NCBI GenBank assembly: GCA_002633025.1
Contig: NMRB01001360.1
Coordinates: 1-64,000, forward strand
Length of the DNA stretch: 64,000 bases
Direction of reading: 5' to 3'
Source: Notospermus geniculatus
Lineage: Eukaryota; Nemertea; Pilidiophora; Heteronemertea; Lineidae
Position 1 is the stretch's first letter. Every line of letters starts with the position of its first letter. The position numbers were made by a program, and so were the translations under genes. Below are positions 44,301 through 54,100 of this stretch, in pieces. A model generated the notes under the pieces. It had not been told where the DNA came from and did not search any database. It worked only from the letters and a program-made list of their open reading frames with translations.

Positions 44301-47300
44301 TGACTTCGGGGCCATCTTCACGCGAAATTCAAAATTCCATATTCATGTGGCCATCGGGTGTCTAATTTCGGGACAGTGTGACACGGGCAAAAAGGACAGG
44401 CCAGCGCGAAATCGCGGCGTGATAATGCGACAGTGGGTTCAGGCCTAATGCTACGGTACGGCCAGAAACTTAGTTTAAAAAAATGCAGCTAAACACTTGG
44501 TTTCTGAGCAAAAACAAAGTTTCCAATCTGAAACATTAGTTCTGCGTCCCCGGTAACTGTCATTATGCCCCAGAACTAACATTCTGGGCCAAAAACCAAG
44601 TTTCTGGGTGCAAAAACTTAGTTTCTCGGCAAAACCTAAGTTTCCAACCGTAACCTATGTTTTATACCTCGGTTCCATAATCAAACCTGTGCACACAGTG
44701 TATGTATTTTACGATCGGGGACGAGGTATAAAATACAAGTTCTTGTATCTGTGGCATAATGATAGTTCCGGTGGACGCAGAACTAATGTTTCAGATTGGA
44801 AACTTAGTTTTTGCTCAGAAACTATGCTTTTAGCCGCATAAACCAAGTTTCTGGCCGTACATTCAAGTCACATGGTGACAAGTGACCAGGGCAGTGAAGT
44901 GACTAGGGCAGTGGTATAGGCCCCTACCCCTCCATCTTTGAGCTCAAAGCTAAAGTCAACAAACCTCGCGATTGACTCTTAAGGCTTCCCTTACATAGAA
45001 GTATACGGTATACGAAACAGCCGGTAAACAATGGCTGCACGGTCGTGAATCCTCGGGAAGCCTTTGTTAACCGGCGTTTTCGTATACCGTATACTTCTAT
45101 GTAAGGGAAGCCTTATAGACTACTTTCAGAGAATACATTAGGCTACGTAAATGTTTTCAGGGTCATTCCCGAGATCCACAGAGCGAAGTTATCGAGAGCT
45201 TGAGACAAGAGAATGAACAGCTCCGAAGCGAGGTAGGAACCTAGAATTTAGGCTAAAACATAAAACATAAAATATAACATTCAGTTACATGTACGACTGT
45301 AATGTCTAGCATTCAAGGCAATCACTGAATGTAGATCCACCCAGTTAATAATAATAATGTTGATTGGTAATGTTAGTTCTTATATAGCGCATTTCCAGTT
45401 GAACTGCTCAATGCGCTTTACATTATTACCCCAGCTGTAAGTCTGTTCATTCCAATTTCATATCTCCACTCCCTGAGGAGTATTACAGTCCCGGCAGCCG
45501 ATTTCAGCGGTCTTGGACTAACGTTCACATAGACATCACTACCAGCTAGGTACCCCTTTTACACCTGGGTGGGGTGAAGCAAGTGAGGCAAAGCGTTTTG
45601 TTTTTTAGTCAGGACTGGGAATCGAACCTGGGACCCTCTGATCAGGGGTCCGTCACGCTAACCACCAGACAGCGCTCACTCCTTGGAATTGGAATGGGTA
45701 TTTACGTGTATTTGATGTTGATGACAATGGGGAACCGGCGAACCAATCCGACAGAGGCGCTGACGCACAACTACGGTGTTGACGCTAGAGGCACTCGCGT
45801 CACTCCTTCAGTGATCACCAGTTGAATGGGCGACGATGTAGTCCGATGTGATTTTGATTGACTGCCTGGGTCACACGTGTGCAAATATATTGTCAATTAT
45901 TACGCACATCTGTAAAGAGTGAACTAAAAAATCTTACTGTTCATCCTATGCAATCTTAATTTGATAATTTGAGGCTTTAAATCACATTTACTCTACGAAC
46001 TTGCAAGTTTGGAAGACGCTTCGGTACCTACGGCACCATGACGACATCCTGTCGTCAATGTCATCAAACCACGTCGTGACGACGTCAGACTGTGACGTGC
46101 TTTGCAATGACGTCAGCTCTACTGTTGGACTGAGCGCCTCTAGTGTCAACACCGTAGTTGTTCGTCAGCGCCACACGCGGCACGCCGGTTCCTCATTACA
46201 TGTATACTGGTTGCTGGTTGCAAATAAATCGAAAAATAATCTCACAGCATTGCTAAGGCAGTACATTCACTGGCCATAAGTATTGCAACATAGTTTTTTT
46301 TCTAGAGTTCTCTCATGCCTTTACTACTTTATATCTATTTTCAAGTATATATAGGGTTTCGATACTCTACTTTCATGATATATTCACTTTTCCTTAAAAA
46401 TTTTTCCAACAATTCAGAGTATCACATCCACATTTGAAAATCGACGACTGATGACTGACTACCGAGAAATTAAGAAAAAACCTACCGGTATGTTGCAATA
46501 CTTATGACCGGTGAGTGTATACTGGTGACAAAGTAGTTTAGCTACAGCCCAAGTTCGTCAGTTGAGATGGACAGGGAGGTGGGCCCTGTTTACGATTTTT
46601 CGAAGTTTACATTGTTCTTTTTTTTGTTGGGCCTTTCATTGTCAGTCTGCCAAGTTCCCATCAGTTGTATTTTAAACAGGTCGAGGAATACAAGAGGAAG
46701 TTGGCTAATAAAGAGAAGGACAACAAACAACTTCAGGAGGAGCTCGACACGACAAAGAAGAAAAACACAGAGCTTCAGGAGGAGCTCCGCACTACAAAGA
46801 AGGAAAAGACAGAGCTTCAGAAGTACCTCCACACTACAAAGAATGAAAAGACAGAGCTTCAAAAGGAACTCCACACTACAAAGACAAAGCTCGAGGTAAT
46901 TCACCACCCTCATACGGCACTGCTGCAAGGATGGCAATTTTATGAGTACCGGTACAAGAAATGTATTCGGTTTTTTTATTCGCAAGTTTTTCACGAACAC
47001 ATGCAAAATTTGCAGGTAGGCTAATAGAAGACGCTACATAGTCCTATATACTAGCATCTGGCATTATATCTGGTTGTCTCTCAAACTTGCAAATAAATTA
47101 AAGTAAGTACAATGTAACTGTATCAAAAGCTCCCGAATGTCATGAATATACTCCGGATGGTAGCCCCATGCTCGAAATTAGGAAAAGAAAAAAGGAACAA
47201 CTGAGGCACATCAATGTTAATCCATTGTTTCTGGGGGGCTGTTCCGGGAAGAAAACCTGTGGTTCGCCCCGATGCGACATCTACAGATGTTTCCCTTGTG

Positions 47301-50300
47301 GTAATGTCCTGCCCCCATCCACCGCCCCCATTCCTCCCGAATAGGCCTACTGCAGAAAACTCACAATGTTGGAAAATGTTGGCAGTATTCGGTTGTCCCT
47401 TGCACTCCTCTCGCAGCGCTCGCTTTATCTCTACTCCTACAATTTAGTTTTTCAGCGATGAAAACCCGGAGACGTGAGTATAGAGCTCGCAGCATGTGGC
47501 GGGGGCGTCCTACTTGTCATATTGGGTCATAGGAGGCCTTGTATAAAGATCAGTAAATGCTTTAACTTGAATTTTGCAATACAACTGCACTTGACAATGC
47601 TGTAAAAACTGAAGTAAAAGCATTTACTAGTCTTTCTTCATATCACCCATTCGATCAACAATCATGGTCAATTTACCAATTTTCATAACGTTTTCATAGC
47701 TAACATTGAGTGGCGGTAACCGGCCTAAACAAGTTTAAATACAGGAGTGCATCCCATTGATGTGAAATAGCCGAACCGGACACACTCTCTGCTACTTTGT
47801 CACTCACCAACGGGAGGCCCTCGTCCGTCTACTAGAAATCCGCTCACCAACGCCATTTTCCATCCCAAGTGTGCTATACCCAACACTGTGTCGGGCATAT
47901 TCTCCGCATAAATGTTATCCCCTTTAAACATCAACGCATACTATTTAGGCCTATATTTGATGAGATGGCCCCTCAAATTCTGATTGGGACACCGCCCCCA
48001 GCGGCACAAGACGCAAAGTGCCCTGACGTCACTTGCGCTTGCAGGCGGCGTCATTGCGTAGGCTACGTGCATGACGTGGCATTCTGTCTGACATGTCTGA
48101 AGCCGGACATGCATGACATGCCCGCCGTGTCTGTCGTTTCCTTTTCATTCTTCGATTTTTGGCATTAAACGTGCCTGAATTCTTGGTCTTTCGTGGTTGG
48201 GGTATCTTTATTCCTCAGGTGAGAATTATGGCACAACGCAGAAAGGCACAGTTTGCATGGTTTGGTGTTTGGGCGCTGCTGGGGTCGATGTCTTCCATCC
48301 ATGCTTCAGCACGATCAGCTTTTGGGTCGAGGACCTGTGTGATGGCCTGCCCTAGGCTAGGCCTACTTAGGCCTACTCACTACTGACTTTCAAACGAAAT
48401 TTACAATCGTTTCATCATGAGATCCCGAGGCCTAGGGGCCTGACTTGACTATCCCCCACATTGAAAAAATAGTTCCGCGTATGTAAAATTTATAGGGTGT
48501 AATTCGGTCACATTCGGTAAGGTGACGGGTCGACAGGTCGACAAGTCGACAAGACGTTTTGTGCGTGCCTCGTGACGTCAACACAAGAACGTTTTGCGCT
48601 TTTAAGGGATCGTCTCCAAAATAGAAACGTTTGGAATTCGTTTAAACGAATTTGAAAAGGCTTTTTTAAAACGAAATTAAAACGAAAAAGTTCGTTTGAG
48701 AACTGACTGAAAAACGTTTGGCATAGCACACATTTTCGTTGCAATTTCGTTTGATATTTTTGTCATGAGAAACGTTTGTCCAGCGAGACACGTTTGGATG
48801 ATATGAAACGAAGTTGAAACGTTTTCTTCCCCTCGCTCCAAACGTTTGGGTGTAAATCGTTGACACGAACTTCAAACGGTTTGTTCAAAACGTTTGCCGA
48901 ATCTGGCGACCGAGGAGGATGGGTCGACGGAACACAGAGGCCTACATCAATTTTATGATCGAAACATCCAACTTTGGCTGGGTGCTTGAATGCACAAAGT
49001 ACATGTACGACATGATTACATAGATGATGGTATTCAAAACAGATCATGATGAATTCATTCCAATCGATCGACCTCAGAAGTCAAGTGCTTATGACCTCAG
49101 AAGTTGAAAATGAAAATAAATTTATTTCATGATCGAGATGAAGCACNGGGGGGGGGGGACCGTAGGGTAGCCTAGGGCCTACATCGCCAATCTGTGATCG
49201 TACTTAATAGGGCGTAGGCTAGGCCTATCAATCGTATAGATAGACCCCTCCTTCTAATGTTTACAAAATAAAATGCACGCTGGACGGCATTTGGAACGCT
49301 CTGATGTACTGGAGCCGTACAGAAGCACACAGTAGGCCTAGGCCTACACAATAATAATTCTGTCTTTGTTGCACGACACGTCGTGACGTCATACGATGCA
49401 TACAAAAATATCTATGACGTTGTCACGAATGACGCGACGACATGATGACGTTGTCTGAAGAAAGACAAAGGGATGTAGTAGCGTCATATCGATCGGGTAC
49501 GCGCAGCATGTGACCTCATACCATGCATACATAACATGTCAAAATACATTCAGAAGACAATATGGACTGATGGATAGACAGAATAGGGCCGACATGAAAT
49601 GCGGTACCCGGTAATGACCGATTAAATGATGGTCAAGGTGGTAATTATACGGATTACACACTACTAAACAATTGAATTGGAAACAAATCTGTTCTTTGTG
49701 TAGGCCTAACAAGCATTATTGATCTTTTATTTTCTTTTGCAGGAACAAGGTCAAGAAGGAGGGGTTCAAGGAGCCGTGGGAGGGACAGCGGATATCCAGC
49801 GATACCAGGTATCAGCAACAATGGAATGTAATACACTCAACAATTGAAGTCGGAAACATGAATAATATACAGCGTAACGGTATGTTAACAATTGGATTCG
49901 GAAACAAATCTGTTAATCTCTGTCTAAAACGCTTGTTTTATTTTGCAGGGACATAAGAAGGGGTTCAACTCGCCAAGGGACCACGTGACATCGAACGATG
50001 CCGAGAAGTATTCAAAAAGGAATATGGAACGGACATAGGGAGGATTGTGAACCTCGGTGACAGGTTCGCTGTGGCTTATGGACCATCCTGGGACGAGATA
50101 CAAGGTGTTGACATCTACAACATATCAGGGGTCAAGCAACAAACCCTTGAACACAATATCAAGGGTCTGAGGGATCTTGCTGTGACCCCTGATAAGGGAA
50201 CATTGGTGGCGGTTTGTGATGAAGGTCGCGGTGGTCCATACACCATCCGAGAGTTCGACCCCGTGAGAGGTCGAATCATAAGATCCACTCCACAGTTCCA

Positions 50301-50805
50301 GGTGGATGGGGGAGTTGTGGGATTTGACGTCTGTGACGGACAACAGTTCGTCATCTTACACGGTTATGATCGTGATAAAGTGACCTTTGTTAATGAGGAC
50401 GGATCTGTTGTCCTCACGGAGAAAGTTAAATCTCATTCCTGGTCCATCTCCTGTGGAGGAAGACATGTCTTCCTCTCACGGGGTTATTATGTTGATGTGT
50501 ATGAGATCACGGAAGACCGTCATCTCAAACACATCGCCACCAGTCAACACTTTGATTCTGTATTGGATGTCTCAGCCACAGCAGCTGGTGAGGTCACTGT
50601 GACGTGTGTGCGAGGTGAACGTCGTTGTTTGGGAAGATCTACTTTCAAAGACAACAAATTCTCTGAGTGGAAATACAAAGACGTTGACTCTCGATGGCAA
50701 GCTCTTGTCTCTGTCGGCGGTGATCATGTCGTGGTGGCAGGGAATGACAATGATTACAACAGGAGGATACTCACAGTGTTCGCGGAAGAAGGTAGGCCTG
50801 TTTAA
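41295..50805 (+). CDS. Gene 2: DED-like, coiled-coil and beta-propeller protein
   Basis: Gene-level span; exons are listed separately. Order: start exon, DED halves, short linker, coil, 14-residue repeat coil, Gly-rich exon, propeller exon. Splice phases agree from the start to the Gly-rich exon, but the junction into the propeller exon does not close (see that entry). The plan resembles TRIM-NHL proteins with a DED replacing the RING/B-box. DED would recruit partners, the coil would dimerise, and the propeller could bind ligand. This is inference. Paralogue of gene 1, with one DED pair and a much shorter repeat coil. Confidence 0.6.
41859..42034 (+). CDS. DED-like domain, first half, gene 2
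   Basis: A 176-nt exon, phase 0 in and 2 out. Encodes VTPKRERDAHANLIQRLSH followed by MEKQDIKEMKNYL, then KQREELDGLHDIVSCLEM. It aligns by eye with DED helices 1-4 of FADD-type domains, including the EL.ELK-like second helix. Nine bases shorter than the gene 1 exon, in frame. Donor GTAATT. Confidence 0.72.
42326..42962 (-). mobile_element. Deleted Harbinger-like element with GAGTGTGAGT-rich ends
   Basis: The ends GCCCGTATTCTGAAAGCTCA and its reverse complement enclose 637 bp. The subterminal parts are rich in GAGTGTGAGTGA. On the minus strand a frame at about 42816-42613 encodes FDYDKYTEDEFRRRIRLTKA, which resembles the start of HARBI1/Harbinger transposases (acidic stretch, then FRxRFRLSK-like). 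The rest of the transposase is missing. It lies in the intron between the two DED exons. Confidence 0.6.
43092..43216 (+). CDS. DED-like domain, second half, gene 2
   Basis: A 125-nt exon completing AT|G and ending in phase 1. Encodes QMTIRIGQRDGYKELIDA, then LKAIRKDALANEVEQHQREF. RKDAL matches the RxDL signature of DED helix 6 and is the best-conserved copy in the window. Length and phases equal those of gene 1. Confidence 0.74.
43287..43482. mobile_element. Foldback MITE in gene 2 intron
   Basis: AGTGTCCCACTGGCGA at the left is matched by TCGCCAGTGGGACACT at the right, with inner GACAAGGGGCGAAT / ATTCGCCCCTTGTC. No ORF. Target duplication not resolved. Confidence 0.6.
44004..44035 (+). CDS. 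Linker exon, gene 2
   Basis: A 32-nt exon, two bases completing Gly (G|GT) and then EAVQPDIGDK, phase 0 out before GTAGGT. Corresponds in position and phase to the longer linker exons of gene 1 (13887, 18413). Confidence 0.5.
44457..44859. mobile_element. Hairpin MITE rich in AAACTTAGTTTC words
   Basis: The ends TACGGCCAGAAACTTAG and CAAGTTTCTGGCCGTA are mirrored. The interior repeats AAACTAAGTTT/AAACCAAGTTTC and folds on itself (CCAATCTGAAACATTAGTTC with its complement). Confidence 0.65.
44982..45113. mobile_element. Foldback MITE, TA target (mariner-type)
   Basis: The ends AGGCTTCCCTTACATAGAAG and its complement continue as GTATACGGTATACGAAA. Flanked by TA (44980-44981, 45114-45115). Confidence 0.65.
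45161..45232 (+). CDS. Coiled-coil exon, gene 2
   Basis: Twenty-four codons, phase 0 to 0, acceptor TTTTCAG and donor GTAGGA: GHSRDPQSEVIESLRQENEQ then LRSE. A short amphipathic segment leading into the coil. Confidence 0.55.
45345..45700 (-). mobile_element. tRNA-derived SINE-like element
   Basis: On the minus strand a B-box-like GGTTCGATTCC (45618-45628 complement) follows GTGGTTAGCGTGACGG, as in tRNA-derived heads. On the plus strand a tail side carries TTATATAGCGCATTTCCAG and CAATGCGCTTTACATT, a common ending of invertebrate retroposons. Confidence 0.6.
45731..46193. mobile_element. Foldback element with GGAACCGGCG ends
   Basis: The left GGAACCGGCG...ACTACGGTGTTGACGC is mirrored on the right by GTGTCAACACCGTAG...CGCCGGTTCC. 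About 460 bp, no ORF. Confidence 0.6.
46264..46517. mobile_element. Tc1/mariner-like MITE at a decayed exon boundary
   Basis: The ends CATTCACTGGCCATAAGTAT and its mirror (ATACTTATGACCGGTGAGTG) are flanked by TA (46262-46263, 46518-46519). Removing it joins GCTAAGGCAG to TACTGGTGACAAAG, the counterpart of the coil exon 5 acceptor region of gene 1. Confidence 0.75.
46520..46577 (+). pseudogene. Decayed coil exon 5 of gene 2
   Basis: Aligns with gene 1 exon 24528-24587 (CTGGTGACAAAGTAG...GAGATGGACAGGGAG, then GTGGGCCC), but the frame carries a stop (GTA GTT TAG) and an indel, and the acceptor is displaced by the mariner-like insertion. Skipping it keeps the frame because the original exon was phase 0-0. 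Confidence 0.6.
46680..46895 (+). CDS. 14-residue repeat coiled-coil exon, gene 2
   Basis: Seventy-two codons, phase 0 to 0. VEEYKRKLANKEKDNKQLQ, then about four TTKKEKTELQ-type units and KTKLE at the donor GTAATT. Clear paralogue of 24709-25266 with two thirds of the repeat units absent. Confidence 0.72.
46900..49690. repeat. Segmental repeat D6, copy B (gene 2 intron)
   Basis: Matches 25290-27845. Between about 48440 and 49147 it carries a different sequence, rich in AAACGTTTG words, in place of copy A's 26960-27297. A family H hairpin lies at about 47535-47650. An ambiguous base precedes a poly-G run at 49147. Confidence 0.85.
48500..48900. repeat. AAACGTTTG-rich, self-complementary stretch
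   Basis: Many AAACGTTT / AACGAA(A) words on both strands and a short GTCGACAGGTCGACAAGTCG tandem at about 48530. Present only in D6 copy B, so probably a separate insertion. Confidence 0.5.
49743..49808 (+). CDS. Gly/Gln-rich exon before the propeller, gene 2
   Basis: Twenty-two codons, phase 0 to 0: EQGQEGGVQGAVGGTADIQR then YQ. The DNA is similar to the first ~60 bases of the next exon (GGGGTTCAA...CGATnCC), suggesting it arose by partial duplication of the propeller exon's 5' end. Confidence 0.5.
49949..50805 (+). CDS. Beta-propeller exon, gene 2
   Basis: A long open frame (GVQLAKGPRDIERCREVF... onward) encodes about six repeats with strand patterns such as LAVTPDKGTLVAVCDE, VVGFDVCDGQQFVILHG, WSISCGGRHVFLS, LDVSATAAGEVTVTCV and LVSVGGDHVVVAG, as in NHL/TRIM-type six-bladed propellers. 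No ATG is in frame, so it is an internal or last exon. Odd point: from the canonical acceptor (TTTTGCAG, ending 49948) all three frames hit stops; the open frame starts only after TAA at 49954-49956. A one-base error or weaker acceptors at AAG (49957 or 49960) may explain it. It ends either at TAA (50803-50805) or at a donor after 50791. Confidence 0.65.
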
Positions 50806-51096
50806 CATTTATATCATTCATTCAAAATGAATGTTTATCGTGAAGTGTGTCACGTGACTACATGATGATTGTTGGCCTGTCAGAATGGCGCAGTGCAAAC
50901 ACAAACGCCTGTCGCAACTGAGGGTGTAGNCCCCCCCCCCCCCGTGTAGGTTTATAGTGTGGCACGAATGGGGGCAATCCAGAATATAATTCAACCTCTC
51001 TCTAATAGGGGTCTCTACTGTAGTGTACTATACTTTTTCCTCCAAGTCTAAGATATTTTTGTGTCAAAGTATTAGCTTTATCATTTTTAATTCCAG
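50806..51096. other. Intron or intergenic gap before gephyrin exons
   Basis: Contains N followed by a poly-C run near 50930-50943 and ends in acceptor TTAATTCCAG. I see no gephyrin first exon (IRVGVLT-like) here. A 12-base palindrome TTCATTCAAAATGAATG is at about 50818. Confidence 0.5.
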
Positions 51097-51175
51097 TGAG
51101 TGATAGCTGTTATGAGAAGAAGGCAGATGATAGAAGTGGTCCAAACCTCCAGCAATTGATCGAGGAAAAGGATGT
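51097..51175 (+). CDS. GPHN: Gephyrin exon (VSDSC...EEKD)
   Basis: 79 nt. Starts with two bases of a Val codon (G|TG) after TTCCAG and ends with GT of the next Val before GTAAGT. The SDSC and DRSG motifs are as in animal gephyrin and plant Cnx1 G domains. Confidence 0.85.
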
Positions 51176-52737
51176 GTAAGTTGAGAATAATAAGTTTTTA
51201 TGCAGTTTCTCTAAATAGTAATAGATCAAATACGAAGGGTCGTCTCCGAATTTCACGAATTTTTGACCCCAACCGGGGACTTCCTCAGGCACTTTCTAGT
51301 CGAGCTACCAGAAGGGAAATGAGTGCCTGAGGAAGACCCCGGTTGGGGTCGAAAATTCGTGAAATTCGGAGATGACCCTTCATATTATACTGGTATCATT
51401 TTGTGTGTCGATCTTCGGCTTTATTTTGGATAGCTTCTCTAAATAGAGTTCATCTCCCATAAACCAAGGCTATCCTCATGTCTCTGCTCTCTAATGTAGA
51501 CTCCACATTCCCTGCATTTCCTCAGACTAAAGAAGTTGCGTTCTTGTAAAAGTAATGCTGAATTAATATTCATCACTTTTTCCAGCATCCCTGGCTCTGT
51601 AGTTCTGACAGATATTGTTCCCGATGATGAAGACAAAATAAGGGTATGATTATGAAAATGAGTTCACCCGCCTTCTCTGAAATTCAAATTCAAATTCATC
51701 GGAGTTTATTGATGAAGCCTTTAAAATATGCAGTTTTAGTGAGCTGAGATACAATAAACTTGTGTGGATAGAGAAAAGAACTCGTAGGAGTAAATAAGCA
51801 GGGATGTCTGATGTGTTCTGCTAATTGGTGATATTTCACTAAAAGTTGGTTGGGGCAAAAATCGTGATCAGCCGTATTAATATCTTCAGATTAATCAACT
51901 TTGTCCCAATTACATTTATCGTCTTCCAATTTGTGAAATTGAAAACTTCTTCAAAAGTATAATTGAGTATCTGTTAGTAATCAGTTTTCTTACTTGTAGC
52001 CTTCCTAGTGTTAATGTTATTGATTTCAGGATAAACTTATCGACTGGTGTGATAATCAACAAGTTGAGTTGATTCTCACCACTGGAGGCACTGGCCTGTC
52101 TCCAAGAGATGTCACACCAGAGGTAAGACAATATCTGCACATTCATCATTAGGAATTTTTGATCACCCACTTTGTAGAGCTACTGGTGAGATATTGGGAA
52201 ATCATTACCGTTTTGTCAAAGGAGAAGAATGAAACAAACAGATTCTTGCTCATCTTGATAAGATTCATTGCCCCTTCTTAAATAGGGGAAAATCTGAGTC
52301 TTGTTTGTGAAAAACCATTATCTTGTCAAATATAACCAACTGCAATTTCATTCTTTCATATTNCAGAAGTCACTGGAGGTGACACCTATGGCTGCACTCT
52401 CCAGGTGGGTGGACAGGATGTAAAACGTTAGTGAAGATCAGTGGTTCAGAAAAGTTTGGACATTTACAGTATTACATGTATTTTACTTTTGCAGCAGGAA
52501 TTGGGTTCTTGATTTCAGATATGTATAATATAATCTTTCAGACCAGTATGTGGCAGCCGGGGACGCACTTTGATAGTCAACTTTCCTGGCAGCAAAAAAG
52601 GCTCCGAGGAATGTCTTAGATTCATAGCCGGAGTTCTACCACATGCTGTTGATCTGCTTCAGGATCGTAAATCAAATGTATCAACAGTTCATAAAGTATT
52701 ACAAGAGGGGCATAATGGACGACATGATGCTCACCAG
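51097..52737 (+). CDS. GPHN: Gephyrin, N-terminal G (MogA/MoaB-like) domain, partial gene
   Basis: Five phase-consistent exons spell a molybdopterin-binding G domain: [47 protein letters not shown] then [47 protein letters not shown]. In animals gephyrin's G domain adenylylates molybdopterin for molybdenum cofactor synthesis and the protein also clusters inhibitory receptors at synapses. The TTGGTG and PGSxKG motifs are present. Missing from the window: the first exon (start to GVLT) and the linker and E domain, which should lie downstream. About 19 residues expected between exons 3 and 4 of this set (the EREAPGM-type segment) are not found. Confidence 0.85.
51230..51370. repeat. Intronic inverted repeat (AACCGGGG arms)
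   Basis: AAGGGTCGTCTCCGAATTTC...GACCCCAACCGGGG is mirrored by CCCCGGTTGGGGTC...GAAATTCGGAGATGACCCTT. A ~55-bp arm foldback inside the gephyrin intron. Its core AAGACCCCGGTTGGG recurs at 38885 and 44260. Confidence 0.7.
51586..51643 (+). CDS. GPHN: Gephyrin exon ([14 protein letters not shown]...)
   Basis: 58 nt after TTTTCCAG, completing V (GT|C) and ending phase 0 (DEDKIR) before GTATGA. Corresponds to the human segment ending in IVPDEIEEIK. Confidence 0.85.
52030..52122 (+). CDS. GPHN: Gephyrin exon with TTGGTG motif
   Basis: 93 nt, phase 0 to 0, [16 protein letters not shown] then [21 protein letters not shown] is the molybdopterin-binding loop of the MogA/MoaB fold. Donor GTAAGA. Confidence 0.88.
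52367..52404 (+). CDS. GPHN: Gephyrin short exon ([12 protein letters not shown])
   Basis: 38 nt after TATTNCAG, phase 0 in, AG split Arg out. Matches the end of the human segment ...GSLNVTPLGMLSR, but the preceding ~19 residues are absent. The ambiguous base at 52363 sits in the acceptor. Confidence 0.7.
52542..52737 (+). CDS. GPHN: Gephyrin exon ([20 protein letters not shown]...)
   Basis: 196 nt completing Arg (AG|A). The [14 protein letters not shown] motif and [10 protein letters not shown] close the G domain. Then [16 protein letters not shown] begins the linker. Donor GTAGGA. Confidence 0.88.
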
Positions 52738-53601
52738 GTAGGACTTCTGTACTGTATTAGACAGCGGAAATGTCTGGATTTACCAGATGGGTCATTCCAT
52801 GTCAACTCAACCAGTCAGCCCACCCGACCGACTCAGAATTTTGTCATGTTTATGCTGTGGATAGGTGTTGATATGAAACTAAAAAGTCCCAAATATTTCG
52901 TGTCAACTCCAATTATTAAGGAAGTTATGGCCATCTGTTGGCATTGGCAACCAAAATGCCACGCCCACCTTGGGAAACGCAAAAACCGTTATTTCTCCAC
53001 TACCGAAAGTGCTATAATCACCAAAATTGGTGTCCTGGAGTGTTTTTTTATGTAGATTCCGAATCTGCAATCGCAATTTTCGTACCATTAACAGTTTGAG
53101 AAATAATTGGGGTTAACCCTTTTTTGAGACCCTTTTTTTGGACCCTTAGAACCCTATGTGGCTCTGAATAAAATTTTTTGAAATTTTTTATACAGATGTG
53201 TCTTTGCATCAGCTTCATTATATAAAAAAATTGGGAAAGTGTTTTTCCCCGTTTTAGAGATAGAAATGGTTCAGTGATGTAAAGATAAGCATGTGCTTAT
53301 TCGCATATATTATGTACACGGAATGTACACAAGATGAGGCATAATTTGTACAGAGACAATTTTCCATCCAGTGGCAATGAAAACAGACCAGGTGCATTGC
53401 ATATACTGCATACCAGACCTGTAATAACAGTTGTTGTGTGCAAGTATAGAAATGTAGAGTAATGAAACAGTGTGTGAAGAACGATCTCAAACCATCTTGT
53501 TATGTACCTTAGGCCAGGGTTATTATATTCTTTGGTTTACGGGCACAAAGTTTCTGAGCCCAGGTACGGAGGACGGAATAAAAATAAAAAAAAACTTAGG
53601 T

Positions 53602-54100
53602 NNNNNNNNNNNNNNNNNNNNNNNNNNNNNNNNNNNNNNNNNNNNNNNNNNNNNNNNNNNNNNNNNNNNNNNNNNNNNNNNNNNNNNNNNNNNNNNNNNN
53701 NNNNNNNNNNNNNNNNNNNNNNNNNNNNNNNNNNNNNNNNNNNNNNNNNNNNNNNNNNNNNNNNNNNNNNNNNNNNNNNNNNNNNNNNNNNNNNNNNNNN
53801 NNNNNNNNNNNNNNNNNNNNNNNNNNNNNNNNNNNNNNNNNNNNNNNNNNNNNNNNNNNNNNNNNNNNNNNNNNNNNNNNNNNNNNNNNNNNNNNNNNNN
53901 NNNNNNNNNNNNNNNNNNNNNNNNNNNNNNNNNNNNNNNNNNNNNNNNNNNNNNNNNNNNNNNNNNNNNNNNNNNNNNNNNNNNNNNNNNNNNNNNNNNN
54001 NNNNNNNNNNNNNNNNNNNNNNNNNNNNNNNNNNNNNNNNNNNNNNNNNNNNNNNNNNNNNNNNNNNNNNNNNNNNNNNNNNNNNNNNNNNNNNNNNNNN
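53602..54100. other. Assembly gap (499 N)
   Basis: Run of N between the inverted arms. ORFs spanning it are artefacts. Confidence 0.99.

Noticed and set aside
52570-53055. Single 161-residue ORF through the gephyrin exon and downstream
   Set aside because: Homology to gephyrin stops at the donor after 52737. The rest ([12 protein letters not shown]...) recurs in inverted orientation at 55426-55700 as part of the long inverted repeat, so it is intron and transposon sequence.
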